Positions 11,340 to 24,574 of a DNA stretch of 64,000 nucleotides are shown piece after piece. The position numbers and the translations under genes are program-made. Location: contig JAQNBH010000002.1 of the NCBI GenBank assembly GCA_028752905.1, positions 35,432,075 through 35,496,074 of the forward strand. Direction: 5' to 3'. Numbering within the stretch: the first letter of the stretch is position 1; every line of letters starts with the position of its first letter. The stretch comes from Cladorhizidae sp. MBARI D1340-BT2 (Eukaryota > Porifera > Demospongiae > Poecilosclerida > Cladorhizidae). The notes under the pieces were generated by a model. It was not told the origin of the DNA. It made no database searches and saw only the letters and a list, made by a program, of their open reading frames with translations.

Positions 11340-12278
11340 TTTTTTTAAATTTTTTTTATTCACCCCAACATCCCCAATTTCATTTCCTCCCCCGGTCATA
11401 TGCTGTCAGACTGAATATCTCATCAGAAAATGACTGGATTGATAATTTGTCAATTGAAAAGAAGGAGTAATGCAAGAGCTTTCATAATATATAAAAATTA
11501 TTTACTACAGACAAAAATTGAATGAGTTACATGGTATCATGTGATGTCACTACATGAAATTACATTTCATAATAAATCAGTTTGAAAAGTGCATGATAGT
11601 AGCTTTAGAATCGCAATAGAAATCACACAGAGGTTCGATCAAAGTTGGGAACTGAGAAAGAATGTGGCATGCGCAGGAGCAGACGTTTGTACCCCACTTT
11701 GCACAGATAGCGCGGAAATGACTGAGCGATATTTTAGCCAAGTTTCAAGTCTTGGCCATGAACGCTTATTATATTATGAACAATCCAACTTACTGCGTTT
11801 ATTCAGGCTTCTTCTTGTTCATTGCGCAGAGTTGCAATGAAATGGGAGGATAAAAAGTATCATAACTCAAGAATGGTTGACAATAAAATGTTGAAACTTG
11901 AAATGCAGCTAATTTAATAGTGAAGGTATAGATTGATGAAAGAAAAAAAAAAGAAGGAAAAAACCCCACACAATGGTCTACTCCCCCCTACACCAAGGGG
12001 GGAGTAGACCATTTTGTGGGTTTTTTAAAAAACGTATCATAACTATTGAATGCTTAATCCATTTCCAAAGATTATGGTCTCAAAATGTAGCTCATTCTAG
12101 GTGCTTTCCAATGACATTAGAATAATGGTGTTGCAATAAAGTAGGACTGAAACATGGGGAAACCACAAAGGTCCTTTAAAATGTTTAGATGCACTCCTGT
12201 ACCCAAACCAAAGGTCTTCAACACTTGCTATTTATGGTGATATTAGAGTGATCACAGATACCTCTTTTGAATCGATAG
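11340..12278 (+). repeat. Satellite monomer 13 (939 bp)
   Basis: A/T tract T7A3T8A; two AGT; GCATGCGC with AATGTGG; 6-nt loop; T6A6. Near copy of monomer 10. Confidence 0.95.
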
Positions 12279-13220
12279 TTTTTTAAAAAAATTTTAATTC
12301 ACCCCAACATCCCCAATTTCATTTCCTCCCCCGGTCATATGCTGTCAGACTGAATATCTCATCAGAAAATGACTGGATTGATAATTTGTCAATTGAAAAG
12401 AAGGAGTAATGCAAGAGCTTTCATAATATATAAAAATTATTTACTACAGACAAAAATTGAATGAGTTACACGGTATCATGTGATGTCACTACATGAAATT
12501 ACATTTCATAATAAATCAGTTTGAAAAGTGCATGATAGTAGTAGCTTTAGAATCGCAATAGAAATCACACAGAGGTTCGATCAAAGTTGGGAACTGAGAA
12601 AGAACGTGGCATTCGCAGGAGCAGACGTTTGTACCCCACTTTGCACAGATAGCGCGGAAATGACTGAGCGATATTTTAGCCAAGTTTCAAGTCTTGGCCA
12701 TGAACGCTTATTATATTATGAACAATCCAACTTACTGCGTTTATTCAGGCTTCTTCTTGTTCATTGCGCAGAGTTGCAATGAAATGGGAGGATAAAAAGT
12801 ATCATAACTCAAGAATGGTTGACAATAAAATGTTGAAACTTGAAATGCAGCTAATTTAATAGTGAAGGTATAGATTGATGAAAGAAAAAAAAAAGAAGGA
12901 AAAAACCCCACACAATGGTCTACTCCCCCCTACACCAAGGGGGGAGTAGACCATTTTGTGGGTTTTTAAAAAAACGTATCATAACTATTGAATGCTTAAT
13001 CCATTTCCAAAGATTATGGTCTCAAAATGTAGCTCATTCTAGGTGCTTTCCAATGACATTAGAATAATGGTGTTGCAATAAAGTAGGACTGAAACATGGG
13101 GAAACCACAAAGGTCCTTTAAAATGTTTAGATGCACTCCTGTACCCAAACCAAAGGTCTTCAACACTTGCTATTTATGGTGATATTAGAGTGATCACAGA
13201 TACCTCTTTTGAATCGATAG
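12279..13220 (+). repeat. Satellite monomer 14 (942 bp)
   Basis: A/T tract T6A7T4A2; three AGT; CATTCGC; 6-nt loop; T5A7; CGTATC, GAATGC and AAGTAGG. The 3-prime part differs from monomer 11 although the length is equal. Confidence 0.95.
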
Positions 13221-14170
13221 TTTTTTAAAAAATTTTTAATTCACCCCAACATCCCCAATTTCATTTCCTCCCCCGGTCATATGCTGTCAGACTGAATATC
13301 TCATCAGAAAATGACTGGATTGATAATTTGTCAATTGAAAAGAAGGAGTAATGCAAGAGCTTTCATAATATATAAAAATTATTTACTACAGACAAAAATT
13401 GAATGAGTTACACGGTATCATGTGATGTCACTACATGAAATTACATTTCATAATAAATCAGTTTGAAAAGTGCATGATAGTAGTAGCTTTAGAATCGCAA
13501 TAGAAATCACACAGAGGTTCGATCAAAGTTGGGAACTGAGAAAGAACGTGGCATTCGCAGGAGCAGACGTTTGTACCCCACTTTGCACAGATAGCGCGGA
13601 AATGACTGAGCGATATTTTAGCCAAGTTTCAAGTCTTGGCCATGAACGCTTATTATATTATGAACAATCCAACTTACTGCGTTTATTCAGGCTTCTTCTT
13701 GTTCATTGCGCAGAGTTGCAATGAAATGGGAGGATAAAAAGTATCATAACTCAAGAATGGTTGACAATAAAATGTTGAAACTTGAAATGCAGCTAATTTA
13801 ATAGTGAAGGTATAGATTGACGAAAGAAGGAAAAAAAGAAGGAAAAAACCCCACACAATGGTCTACTCCCCCCTACATTGTACACCAAGGGGGGAGTAGA
13901 TCATTTTGTGGGTTTTTTAAAAAACGTTTCATAACTATTGAATGCTTAATCCATTTCCAAAGATTATGGTCTCAAAATGTAGCTCATTCTAGGTGCTTTC
14001 CAATGACATTAGAATAATGGTGTTGCAATAAACTAGGACTGAAACATGGGGAAACCACAAAGGTCCTTTAAAATGTTTAGATGCACTCCTGTACCCAAAC
14101 CACAGGTCTTCAACACTTGCTATTTATGGTGATATTAGAGTGATCACAGATACCTCTTTTGAATTGATAG
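13221..14170 (+). repeat. Satellite monomer 15 (950 bp)
   Basis: A/T tract T6A6T5A2; three AGT; CATTCGC; 13-nt loop; T6A6. AGTAGATCAT in the right hairpin arm replaces AGTAGACCAT, an uncompensated C to T change. It starts the first hexamer-like block and matches monomers 27 and 33. Confidence 0.95.
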
Positions 14171-15110
14171 TTTTTTTAAATTTTTTTTATTCACCCCAAC
14201 ATCCCCAATTTCATTTCCTCCCCCGGTCATATGCTGTCAGACTGAATATCTCATCAGAAAATGACTGGATTGATAATTTGTCAATTGAAAAGAAGGAGTA
14301 ATGCAAGAGCTTTCATAATATATAAAAATTATTTACTACAGACAAAAATTGAACGAGTTACATGGTATCATGTGATGTCACTACATGAAATTACATTTCA
14401 TAATAAATCAGTTTGAAAAGTGCATGATAGTAGCTTTAGAATCGCAATAGAAATCACACAGACGTTCGATCAAAGTTGGGAACTGAGAAAGAACGTGGCA
14501 TGCGCAGGAGCAGACGTTTGTACCCCACTTTGCACAGATAGCGCGGAAATGACTGAGCGATATTTTAGCCAAGTTTCAAGTCTTGGCCATGAACGCTTAT
14601 TATATTATGAACAATCCAACTTACTGCGTTTATTCAGGCTTCTTCTTGTTCATTGCGCAGAGTTGCAATGAAATGGGAGGATAAAAAGTATCATAACTCA
14701 AGAATGGTTGACAATAAAATGTTGAAACTTGAAATGCAGCTAATTTAATAGTGAAGGTATAGATTGACGAAAGAAGAAAAAAAAGAAGGAAAAAACCCCA
14801 CACAATGGTCTACTCCCCCCTACACCAAGGGGGGAGTAGACCATTTTGTGGGTTTTTTAAAAAACGTGTCATAACTATTGAATGCTTAATCCATTTCCAA
14901 AGATTATGGTCTCAAAATGTAGCTCATTCTAGGTGCTTTCCAATGACATTAGAATAATGGTGTTGCAATAAACTAGGACTGAAACATGGGGAAACCACAA
15001 AGGTCCTTTAAAATGTTTAGATGCACTCCTGTACCCAAACCACAGGTCTTCAACACTTGCTATTTATGGTGATATTAGAGTGATCACAGATACCTCTTTT
15101 GAATTGATAG
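14171..15110 (+). repeat. Satellite monomer 16 (940 bp)
   Basis: A/T tract T7A3T8A; GAACGAG; two AGT; GCATGCGC; 6-nt loop; T6A6. It has a private GACGTTCG near 14461. It matches monomer 28 at 11,354 bp. Confidence 0.95.
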
Positions 15111-16058
15111 TTAAAAAAAAATTTTTTTTATTCACCCCAACATCCCCAATTTCATTTCCTCCCCCGGTCATATGCTGTCAGACTGAATATCTCATCAGAA
15201 AATGACTGGATTGATAATTTGTCAATTGAAAAGAAGGAGTAATGCAAGAGCTTTCATAATATATAAAAATTATTTACTACAGACAAAAATTGAATGAGTT
15301 ACATGGTATCATGTGATGTCACTACATGAAATTACATTTCATAATAAATCAGTTTGAAAAGTGCATGATAGTAGCTTTAGAATCGCAATAGAAATCACAC
15401 AGAGGTTCGATCAAAGTTGGGAACTGAGAAAGAACGTGGCATGCGCAGGAGCAGACGTTTGTACCCCACTTTGCACAGATAGCGCGGAAATGACTGAGCG
15501 ATATTTTAGCCAAGTTTCAAGTCTTGGCCATGAACGCTTATTATATTATGAACAATCCAACTTACTGCGTTTATTCAGGCTTCTTCTTGTTCATTGCGCA
15601 GAGTTGCAATGAAATGGGAGGATAAAAAGTATCATAACTCAAGAATGGTTGACAATAAAATGTTGAAACTTGAAATGCAGCTAATTTAATAGTGAAGGTA
15701 TAGATTGACGAAAGAAGGAAAAAAAGAAGGAAAAAACCCCACACAATGGTCTACTCCCCCCTACATTGTACACCAAGGGGGGAGTAGACCATTTTGTGGG
15801 TTTTTTAAAAAACGTTTCATAACTATTGAATGCTTAATCCATTTCCAAAGATTATGGTCTCAAAATGTAGCTCATTCTAGGTGCTTTCCAATGACATTAG
15901 AATAATGGTGTTGCAATAAACTAGGACTGAAACATGGGGAAACGACAAAGGTCCTTTAAAATGTTTAGATGCACTCCTGTACCCAAACCACAGGTCTTCA
16001 ACACTTGCTATTTATGGTGATATTAGAGTGATCACAGATACCTCTTTTGAATTGATAG
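15111..16058 (+). repeat. Satellite monomer 17 (948 bp)
   Basis: A/T tract T2A9T8A (20 bases); two AGT; 13-nt loop; T6A6. AACGACAAAG near 15942 replaces AACCACAAAG, shared with monomers 29 and 37. Confidence 0.95.
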
Positions 16059-16998
16059 TTTTTTTAAATTTTTTTAATTCACCCCAACATCCCCAATTTC
16101 ATTTCCTCCCCCGGTCATATGCTGTCAGACTGAATATCTCATCAGAAAATGACTGGATTGATAATTTGTCAATTGAAAAGAAGGAGTAATGCAAGAGCTT
16201 TCATAATATATAAAAATTATTTACTACAGACAAAAATTGAACGAGTTACATGGTATCATGTGATGTCACTACATGAAATTACATTTCATAATAAATCAGT
16301 TTGAAAAGTGCATGATAGTAGCTTTAGAATCGCAATAGAAATCACACAGAGGTTCGATCAAAGTTGGGAACTGAGAAAGAACGTGGCATGCGCAGGAGCA
16401 GACGTTTGTACCCCACTTTGCACAGATAGCGCGGAAATGACTGAGCGATATTTTAGCCAAGTTTCAAGTCTTGGCCATGAACGCTTATTATATTATGAAC
16501 AATCCAACATACTGCGTTTATTCAGGCTTCTTCTTGTTCATTGCGCAGAGTTGCAATGAAATGGGAGGATAAAAAGTATCATAACTCAAGAATGGTTGAC
16601 AATAAAATGTTGAAATTTGAAATGCAGCTAATTTAATAGTGAAGGTATAGATTGACGAAAGAAGGAAAAAAAGAAGGAAAAAACCCCACACAATGGTCTA
16701 CTCCCCCCTACACCAAGGGGGGAGTAGACCATTTTGTGGGTTTTTTAAAAAACGTGTCATAACTATTGAATGCTTAATCCATTTCCAAAGATTATGGTCT
16801 CAAAATGTAGCTCATTCTAGGTGCTTTCCAATGACATTAGAATAATGGTGTTGCAATAAACTAGGACTGAAACATGGGGAAACCACAAAGGTCCTTTAAA
16901 ATGTTTAGATGCACTCCTGTACCCAAACCACAGGTCTTCAACACTTGCTATTTATGGTGATATTAGAGTGATCACAGATACCTCTTTTGAATTGATAG
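16059..16998 (+). repeat. Satellite monomer 18 (940 bp)
   Basis: A/T tract T7A3T7A2; GAACGAG; two AGT; 6-nt loop; T6A6. It carries the only core substitution I noticed (CAACATACTG near 16505) and a private GAAATTTGA after the core. Confidence 0.95.
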
Positions 16999-17945
16999 TT
17001 TAAAAAAAAATTTTTTTATTCACCCCAACATCCCCAATTTCATTTCCTCCCCCGGTCATATGCTGTCAGACTGAATATCTCATCAGAAAATGACTGGATT
17101 GATAATTTGTCAATTGAAAAGAAGGAGTAATGCAAGAGCTTTCATAATATATAAAAATTATTTACTACAGACAAAAATTGAATGAGGTACACGGTATCAT
17201 GTGATGTCACTACATGAAATTACATTTCATAATAAATCAGTTTGAAAAGTGCATGATATTAGTAGCTATAGAATCGCAATAGAAATCACACAGAGGTTCG
17301 ATCAAAGTTGGGAACTGAGAAAGAACGTGGCATGCGCAGGAGCAGACGTTTGTACCCCACTTTGCACAGATAGCGCGGAAATGACTGAGCGATATTTTAG
17401 CCAAGTTTCAAGTCTTGGCCATGAACGCTTATTATATTATGAACAATCCAACTTACTGCGTTTATTCAGGCTTCTTCTTGTTCATTGCGCAGAGTTGCAA
17501 TGAAATGGGAGGATAAAAAGTATCATAACTCAAGAATGGTTGACAATAAAATGTTGAAACTTGAAATGCAGCTAATTTAATAGTGAAGGTATAGATTGAC
17601 GAAAGGAAGAAAAAAAGAAGGAAAAAACCCCACACAATGGTCTACTCCCCCCTTGTACACCAAGGGGGGAGTAGACCATTTTGTGGGTTTTTTAAAAAAC
17701 GTGTCATAACTATTGAATGCTTAATCCATTTCCAAAGATTATGGTCTCAAAATGTAGCTCATTCTAGGTGCTTTCCAATGACATTAGAATAATGGTGTTG
17801 CAATAAACTAGGACTGAAACATGGGGAAACCACAAAGGTCCTTTAAAATGTTTAGATGCACTCCTGTACCCAAACCACAGGTCTTCAACACTTGCTATTT
17901 ATGATGATATTAGAGTGATCACAGATACCTCTTTTGAGTTGATAG
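16999..17945 (+). repeat. Satellite monomer 19 (947 bp)
   Basis: A/T tract T3A9T7A (20 bases); GAATGAGGTAC; ATTAGTAGCTATAG in place of the AGT run; intermediate loop; T6A6. Its homologues are monomers 31 and 39. Confidence 0.95.
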
Positions 17946-18895
17946 TTAAAAAAAAATTTTTTTATTCACCCCAACATCCCCAATTTCATTTCCTCCCCCG
18001 TTCATATGCTGTCAGACTGAATATCTCATCAGAAAATGACTGGATTGATAATTTGTCAATTGAAAAGAAGGAGTAATGCAAGAGCTTTCATAATATATAA
18101 AAATTATTTACTACAGACAAAAATTGAATGAGTTACACGGTATCATGTGATGTCACTACATGAAATTACATTTCATAATAAATCAGTTTGAAAAGTGCAT
18201 GATAGTAGTAGCTTTAGAATCGCAATAGAAATCACACAGAGGTTCGATCAAAGTTGGGAACTGAGAAAGAACGTGGCATGCACAGGAGCAGACGTTTGTA
18301 CCCCACTTTGCACAGATAGCGCGGAAATGACTGAGCGATATTTTAGCCAAGTTTCAAGTCTTGGCCATGAACGCTTATTATATTATGAACAATCCAACTT
18401 ACTGCGTTTATTCAGGCTTCTTCTTGTTCATTGCGCAGAGTTGCAATGAAATGGGAGGATAAAAAGTATCATAACTCAAGAATGGTTGACAATAAAATGT
18501 TGAAACTTGAAATGCAGCTAATTTAATAGTGAAGGTATAGATTGACGAAAGAAGAAAAAAAAGAAGGAAAAAACCCCACACAATGGTCTACTCCCCCCTA
18601 CATTGTACACCAAGGGGGGAGTAGACCATTTTGTGGGTTTTTTAAAAAACGTGTCATAACTATTGAATGGTTAATCTATTTCCAAAGATTATGGTCTCAA
18701 AATGTAGCTCATTCTAGGTGCTTTCCAATGACATTAGAATAATGGTGTTGCAATAAACTAGGACTGAAACATGGGGAAACCACAAAGGTCCTTTAAAATG
18801 TTTAGATGCACTCCTGTACCCAAACCACAGGTCTTCAACACTTGCTATTTATGATGATATTAGAGTGATCACAGATACCTCTTTTGAGTTGATAG
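17946..18895 (+). repeat. Satellite monomer 20 (950 bp)
   Basis: A/T tract T2A9T7A; CGTTCATATG; three AGT; GCATGCAC, a CpG to CpA change; 13-nt loop; T6A6; private GAATGGTTAATCTATTT after the hairpin. Confidence 0.95.
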
Positions 18896-19847
18896 TTTTT
18901 TAAAAAATTTTTTATTCACCCCAACATCCCCAATTTCATTTCCCCCCCCGTTCATATGCTGTCAGACTGAATATCTCATCAGAAAATGACTGGATTGATA
19001 ATTTGTCAATTGAAAAGAAGGAGTAATGCAAGAGCTTTCATAATATATAAAAATTATTTACTACAGACAAAAATTGAATGAGTTACATGGTATCATGTGA
19101 TGTCACTACATGAAATTACATTTCATAATAAATCAGTTTGAAAAGTGCATGATAGTAGCTTTAGAATCGCAATAGAAATCACACAGAGGTTCGATCAAAG
19201 TTGGGAACTGAGAAAGAACGTGGCATGCGCAGGAGCAGACGTTTGTACCCCACTTTGCACAGATAGCGCGGAAATGACTGAGCGATATTTTAGCCAAGTT
19301 TCAAGTCTTGGCCATGAACGCTTATTATATTATGAACAATCCAACTTACTGCGTTTATTCAGGCTTCTTCTTGTTCATTGCGCAGAGTTGCAATGAAATG
19401 GGAGGATAAAAAGTATCATAACTCAAGAATGGTTGACAATAAAATGTTGAAACTTGAAATGCAGCTAATTTAATAGTGAAGGTATAGATTGACAAAAGAA
19501 GGAAAAAAAGAAGGAAAAAACCCCACACAATGGTCTACTCCCCCCTACATTGTACACCAAGGGGGGGAGTAGACCATTTTGTGGGTTTTTTAAAAAACGT
19601 GTCATAACTATTGAATGCTTAATCCATTTCCAAAGATTATGGTCTCAAAATGTAGCTCATTCTAGGTGCTTTCCAATGACATTAGAATAATGGTGTTGCA
19701 ATAAACTAAGACTGAAACATGGGGAAACCACAAAGGTCCTTTAAAATGTTTAGATGCACTCCTGTACCCAAACCACAGGTCTTCAACACTTGCTATTTAT
19801 GGTGATATTAGAGTGATCACAGATATATACCTCTTTTGAATTGATAG
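18896..19847 (+). repeat. Satellite monomer 21 (952 bp)
   Basis: A/T tract T6A6T6A; long C run then CGTTC; two AGT; GACAAAAG; 13-nt loop with seven G; T6A6; TA insertion giving GATATATACC near 19822. Near copy of monomer 23. Confidence 0.95.
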
Positions 19848-20794
19848 TTTTTTAAATTTTTTTTTATTCACCCCAACATCCCCAATTTCATTTCCTCCCC
19901 CGGTCATATGCTGTCAGACTGAATATCTCATCAGAAAATGACTGGATTGATAATTTGTCAATTGAAAAGAAGGAGTAATGCAAGAGCTTTCATAATATAT
20001 AAAAATTATTTACTACAGACAAAAATTGAATGAGTTACACGGTATCATGTGATGTCACTACATGAAATTACATTTCATAATAAATCGGTTTGAAAAGTGC
20101 ATGATAGTAGCTTTAGAATCGCAATAGAAATCACACAGAGGTTCGATCAAAGTTGGGAACTGAGAAAGAACGTGGCATGCGCAGGAGCAGACGTTTGTAC
20201 CCCACTTTGCACAGATAGCGCGGAAATGACTGAGCGATATTTTAGCCAAGTTTCAAGTCTTGGCCATGAACGCTTATTATATTATGAACAATCCAACTTA
20301 CTGCGTTTATTCAGGCTTCTTCTTGTTCATTGCGCAGAGTTGCAATGAAATGGGAGGATAAAAGGTATCATAACTCAAGAATGGTTGACAATAAAATGTT
20401 GAAACTTGAAATGCAGCTAATTTAATAGTGAAGGTATAGATTGACGAAAGAAGAAAAAAAAGAAGGAAAAAACCCCACACAATGGTCTACTCCCCCCTAC
20501 ATTGTACACCAAGGGGGGAGTAGACCATTTTGTGGGTTTTTTAAAAAACGTGTCATAACTATTGAATGCTTAATCCATTTCCAAAGATTATGGTCTCAAA
20601 ATGTAGCTCATTCTAGGTGCTTTCCAATGACATTAGAATAATGGTGTTGCAATAAACTAAGACTGAAACATGGGGAAACCACAAAGGTCCTTTAAAATGT
20701 TTAGATGCACTCCTGTACCCAAACCACAGGTCTTCAACACTTGCTATTTATGATGATATTAGAGTGATCACAGATACCTCTTTTGAGTTGATAG
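19848..20794 (+). repeat. Satellite monomer 22 (947 bp)
   Basis: A/T tract T6A3T9A; AATCGGTTT; two AGT; 13-nt loop; T6A6; TATGATGAT and GAGTTGATAG near the end, as in monomer 20. Confidence 0.95.
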
Positions 20795-21746
20795 TTTTTT
20801 TAAAATTTTTTTATTCACCCCAACATCCCCAATTTCATTTCCCCCCCCGTTCATATGCTGTCAGACTGAATATCTCATCAGAAAATGACTGGATTGATAA
20901 TTTGTCAATTGAAAAGAAGGAGTAATGCAAGAGCTTTCATAATATATAAAAATTATTTACTACAGACAAAAATTGAATGAGTTACATGGTATCATGTGAT
21001 GTCACTACATGAAATTACATTTCATAATAAATCAGTTTGAAAAGTGCATGATAGTAGCTTTAGAATCGCAATAGAAATCACACAGAGGTTCGATCAAAGT
21101 TGGGAACTGAGAAAGAACGTGGCATGCGCAGGAGCAGACGTTTGTACCCCACTTTGCACAGATAGCGCGGAAATGACTGAGCGATATTTTAGCCAAGTTT
21201 CAAGTCTTGGCCATGAACGCTTATTATATTATGAACAATCCAACTTACTGCGTTTATTCAGGCTTCTTCTTGTTCATTGCGCAGAGTTGCAATGAAATGG
21301 GAGGATAAAAAGTATCATAACTCAAGAATGGTTGACAATAAAATGTTGAAACTTGAAATGCAGCTAATTTAATAGTGAAGGTATAGATTGACAAAAGAAG
21401 GAAAAAAAGAAGGAAAAAACCCCACACAATGGTCTACTCCCCCCTACATTGTACACCAAGGGGGGGAGTAGACCATTTTGTGGGTTTTTTAAAAAACGTG
21501 TCATAACTATTGAATGCTTAATCCATTTCCAAAGATTATGGTCTCAAAATGTAGCTCATTCTAGGTGCTTTCCAATGACATTAGAATAATGGTGTTGCAA
21601 TAAACTAAGACTGAAACATGGGGAAACCACAAAGGTCCTTTAAAATGTTTAGATGCACTCCTGTACCCAAACCACAGGTCTTCAACACTTGCTATTTATG
21701 GTGATATTAGAGTGATCACAGATATATACCTCTTTTGAATTGATAG
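20795..21746 (+). repeat. Satellite monomer 23 (952 bp)
   Basis: A/T tract T7A4T7A; long C run then CGTTC; two AGT; GACAAAAG; 13-nt loop with seven G; T6A6; the same TA insertion as monomer 21. The A/T tract differs from that twin (T6A6T6A). Confidence 0.95.
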
Positions 21747-22693
21747 TTTTTTAAATTTTTTTTTATTCACCCCAACATCCCCAATTTCATTTCCTCCCCC
21801 GGTCATATGCTGTCAGACTGAATATCTCATCAGAAAATGACTGGATTGATAATTTGTCAATTGAAAAGAAGGAGTAATGCAAGAGCTTTCATAATATATA
21901 AAAATTATTTACTACAGACAAAAATTGAATGAGTTACACGGTATCATGTGATGTCACTACATGAAATTACATTTCATAATAAATCGGTTTGAAAAGTGCA
22001 TGATAGTAGCTTTAGAATCGCAATAGAAATCACACAGAGGTTCGATCAAAGTTGGGAACTGAGAAAGAACGTGGCATGCGCAGGAGCAGACGTTTGTACC
22101 CCACTTTGCACAGATAGCGCGGAAATGACTGAGCGATATTTTAGCCAAGTTTCAAGTCTTGGCCATGAACGCTTATTATATTATGAACAATCCAACTTAC
22201 TGCGTTTATTCAGGCTTCTTCTTGTTCATTGCGCAGAGTTGCAATGAAATGGGAGGATAAAAGGTATCATAACTCAAGAATGGTTGACAATAAAATGTTG
22301 AAACTTGAAATGCAGCTAATTTAATAGTGAAGGTATAGATTGACGAAAGAAGAAAAAAAAGAAGGAAAAAACCCCACACAATGGTCTACTCCCCCCTACA
22401 TTGTACACCAAGGGGGGAGTAGACCATTTTGTGGGTTTTTTAAAAAACGTGTCATAACTATTGAATGCTTAATCCATTTCCAAAGATTATGGTCTCAAAA
22501 TGTAGCTCATTCTAGGTGCTTTCCAATGACATTAGAATAATGGTGTTGCAATAAACTAAGACTGAAACATGGGGAAACCACAAAGGTCCTTTAAAATGTT
22601 TAGATGCACTCCTGTACCCAAACCACAGGTCTTCAACACTTGCTATTTATGGTGATATTAGAGTGATCACAGATACCTCTTTTGAATTGATAG
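21747..22693 (+). repeat. Satellite monomer 24 (947 bp)
   Basis: A/T tract T6A3T9A; AATCGGTTT; two AGT; 13-nt loop; T6A6. Twin of monomer 22 except for TATGGTGAT and GAATTGATAG near the end. Confidence 0.95.
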
Positions 22694-23632
22694 TTTTTTT
22701 AAATTTTTTTAATTCACCCCAACATCCCCAATTTCATTTCCTCCCCCGGTCATATGCTGTCAGACTGAATATCTCATCAGAAAATGACTGGATTGATAAT
22801 TTGTCAATTGAAAAGAAGGAGTAATGCAAGAGCTTTCATAATATATAAAAATTATTTACTACAGACAAAAATTGAATGAGTTACACGGTATCATGTGATG
22901 TCACTACATGAAATTACATTTCATAATAAATCAGTTTGAAAAGTGCATGATAGTAGCTTTAGAATCGCAATAGAAATCACACAGAGGTTCGATCAAAGTT
23001 GGGAACTGAGAAAGAACGTGGCATGCGCAGGAGCAGACGTTTGTACCCCACTTTGCACAGATAGCGCGGAAATGACTGAGCGATATTTTAGCCAAGTTTC
23101 AAGTCTTGGCCATGAACGCTTATTATATTATGAACAATCCAACTTACTGCGTTTATTCAGGCTTCTTCTTGTTCATTGCGCAGAGTTGCAATGAAATGGG
23201 AGGATAAAAAGTATCATAACTCAAGAATGGTTGACAATAAAATGTTGAAACTTGAAATGCAGCTAATTTAATAGTGAAGGTATAGATTGATGAAAGAAGA
23301 AAAAAAAGAAAGAAAAAACCCCACACAATGGTCTACTCCCCCCTACACCAAGGGGGGAGTAGACCATTTTGTGGGTTTTTTAAAAAACGTGTCATAACTA
23401 TTGAATGCTTAATCCATTTCCAAAGATTATGGTCTCAAAATGTAGCTCATTCTAGGTGCTTTCCAATGACATTAGAATAATGGTGTTGCAATAAACTAGG
23501 ACTGAAACATGGGGAAACCACAAAGGTCCTTTAAAATGTTTAGATGCATCCTGTACCCAAACCAAAGGTCTTCAACACTTGCTATTTATGGTGATATTAG
23601 AGTGATCACAGATACCTCTTTTGAATTGATAG
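22694..23632 (+). repeat. Satellite monomer 25 (939 bp)
   Basis: A/T tract T7A3T7A2; two AGT; GAAAGA6 in place of GAAGGA6; 6-nt loop; T6A6. A one-base deletion (GATGCATCC near 23545) opens a chance ATG frame into the next unit. Confidence 0.95.
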
Positions 23633-24574
23633 TTAAAAAATTATTTTTTTATTCCCCCCAACATCCCCAATTTCATTTCCTCCCCCGGTCATATGCTGTC
23701 AGACTGAATATCTCATCAGAAAATGACTGGATTGATAATTTGTCAATTGCAAAGAAGGAGTAATGCAAGAGCTTTCATAATATATAAAAATTATTTACTA
23801 CAGACAAAAATTGAATGAGTTACACGGTATCATGTGATGTCACTACATGAAATTACATTTCATAATAAATCAGTTTGAAAAGTGCATGATAGTAGTAGCT
23901 TTAGAATCGCAATAGAAATCACACAGAGGTTCGATCAAAGTTGGGAACTGAGAAAGAACGTGGCATGCGCAGGAGCAGACGTTTGTACCCCACTTTGCAC
24001 AGATAGCGCGGAAATGACTGAGCGATATTTTAGCCAAGTTTCAAGTCTTGGCCATGAACGCTTATTATATTATGAACAATCCAACTTACTGCGTTTATTC
24101 AGGCTTCTTCTTGTTCATTGCGCAGAGTTGCAATGAAATGGGAGGATAAAAAGTATCATAACTCAAGAATGGTTGACAATAAAATGTTGAAACTTGAAAT
24201 GCAGCTAATTTAATAGTGAAGGTATAGATTGATGAAAGAAAAAAAAAAGAAGGAAAAAACCCCACACAATGGTCTACTCCCCCCTACACCAAGGGGGGAG
24301 TAGACCATTTTGTGGGTTTTTAAAAAAACGTATCATAACTATTGAATGCTTAATCCATTTCCAAAGATTATGGTCTCAAAATGTAGCTCATTCTAGGTGC
24401 TTTCCAATGACATTAGAATAATGGTGTTGCAATAAAGTAGGACTGAAACATGGGGAAACCACAAAGGTCCTTTAAAATGTTTAGATGCACTCCTGTACCC
24501 AAACCAAAGGTCTTCAACACTTGCTATTTATGGTGATATTAGAGTGATCACAGATACCTCTTTTGAATCGATAG
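23633..24574 (+). repeat. Satellite monomer 26 (942 bp)
   Basis: A/T tract T2A6T2AT7A, one of the few with an isolated switch; TTCCCCCC after it; AATTGCAAAG; three AGT with GCATGCGC, a combination shared only with monomer 32; 6-nt loop; T5A7. Confidence 0.95.

Larger units (their letters stand above)
4..14170 (+). repeat. Dimer/trimer mosaic region, monomers 1-15
   Basis: Monomer lengths run 939, 942, 950, 947, 947, 941, 950, 939, 950, 939, 942, 950, 939, 942, 950. A 939-942-950 trimer of 2,831 bp appears three times (monomers 1-3, 10-12, 13-15) and a 939-950 dimer of 1,889 bp is interleaved. Monomers 1-3 recur as 10-12 at a constant offset of 8,505 bp. Confidence 0.85.
13221..18895 (+). repeat. 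Hexamer-like block, copy 1 (monomers 15-20)
   Basis: Six monomers recur at 24575-30240 with a constant start offset of 11,354 bp. Shared rare markers are GAACGAG in the second and fourth units, AACGACAAAG in the third and ATTAGTAGCTATAG in the fifth. It overlaps the preceding mosaic by one monomer. Confidence 0.85.
18896..22693 (+). repeat. Doubled 1,899-bp dimer (monomers 21-24)
   Basis: Lengths 952, 947, 952, 947. Both first units have the long C run with CGTTC, seven G in the hairpin and the GATATATACC insertion; both second units have AATCGGTTT. This indicates a recent two-monomer tandem duplication. Confidence 0.88.

Noticed and set aside
23509..23763. ATG-initiated 84-codon frame unique to monomers 25-26
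   Set aside because: It is opened by a one-base deletion near 23545 plus altered bases in the next A/T tract. It crosses the monomer boundary and is absent from all other units.
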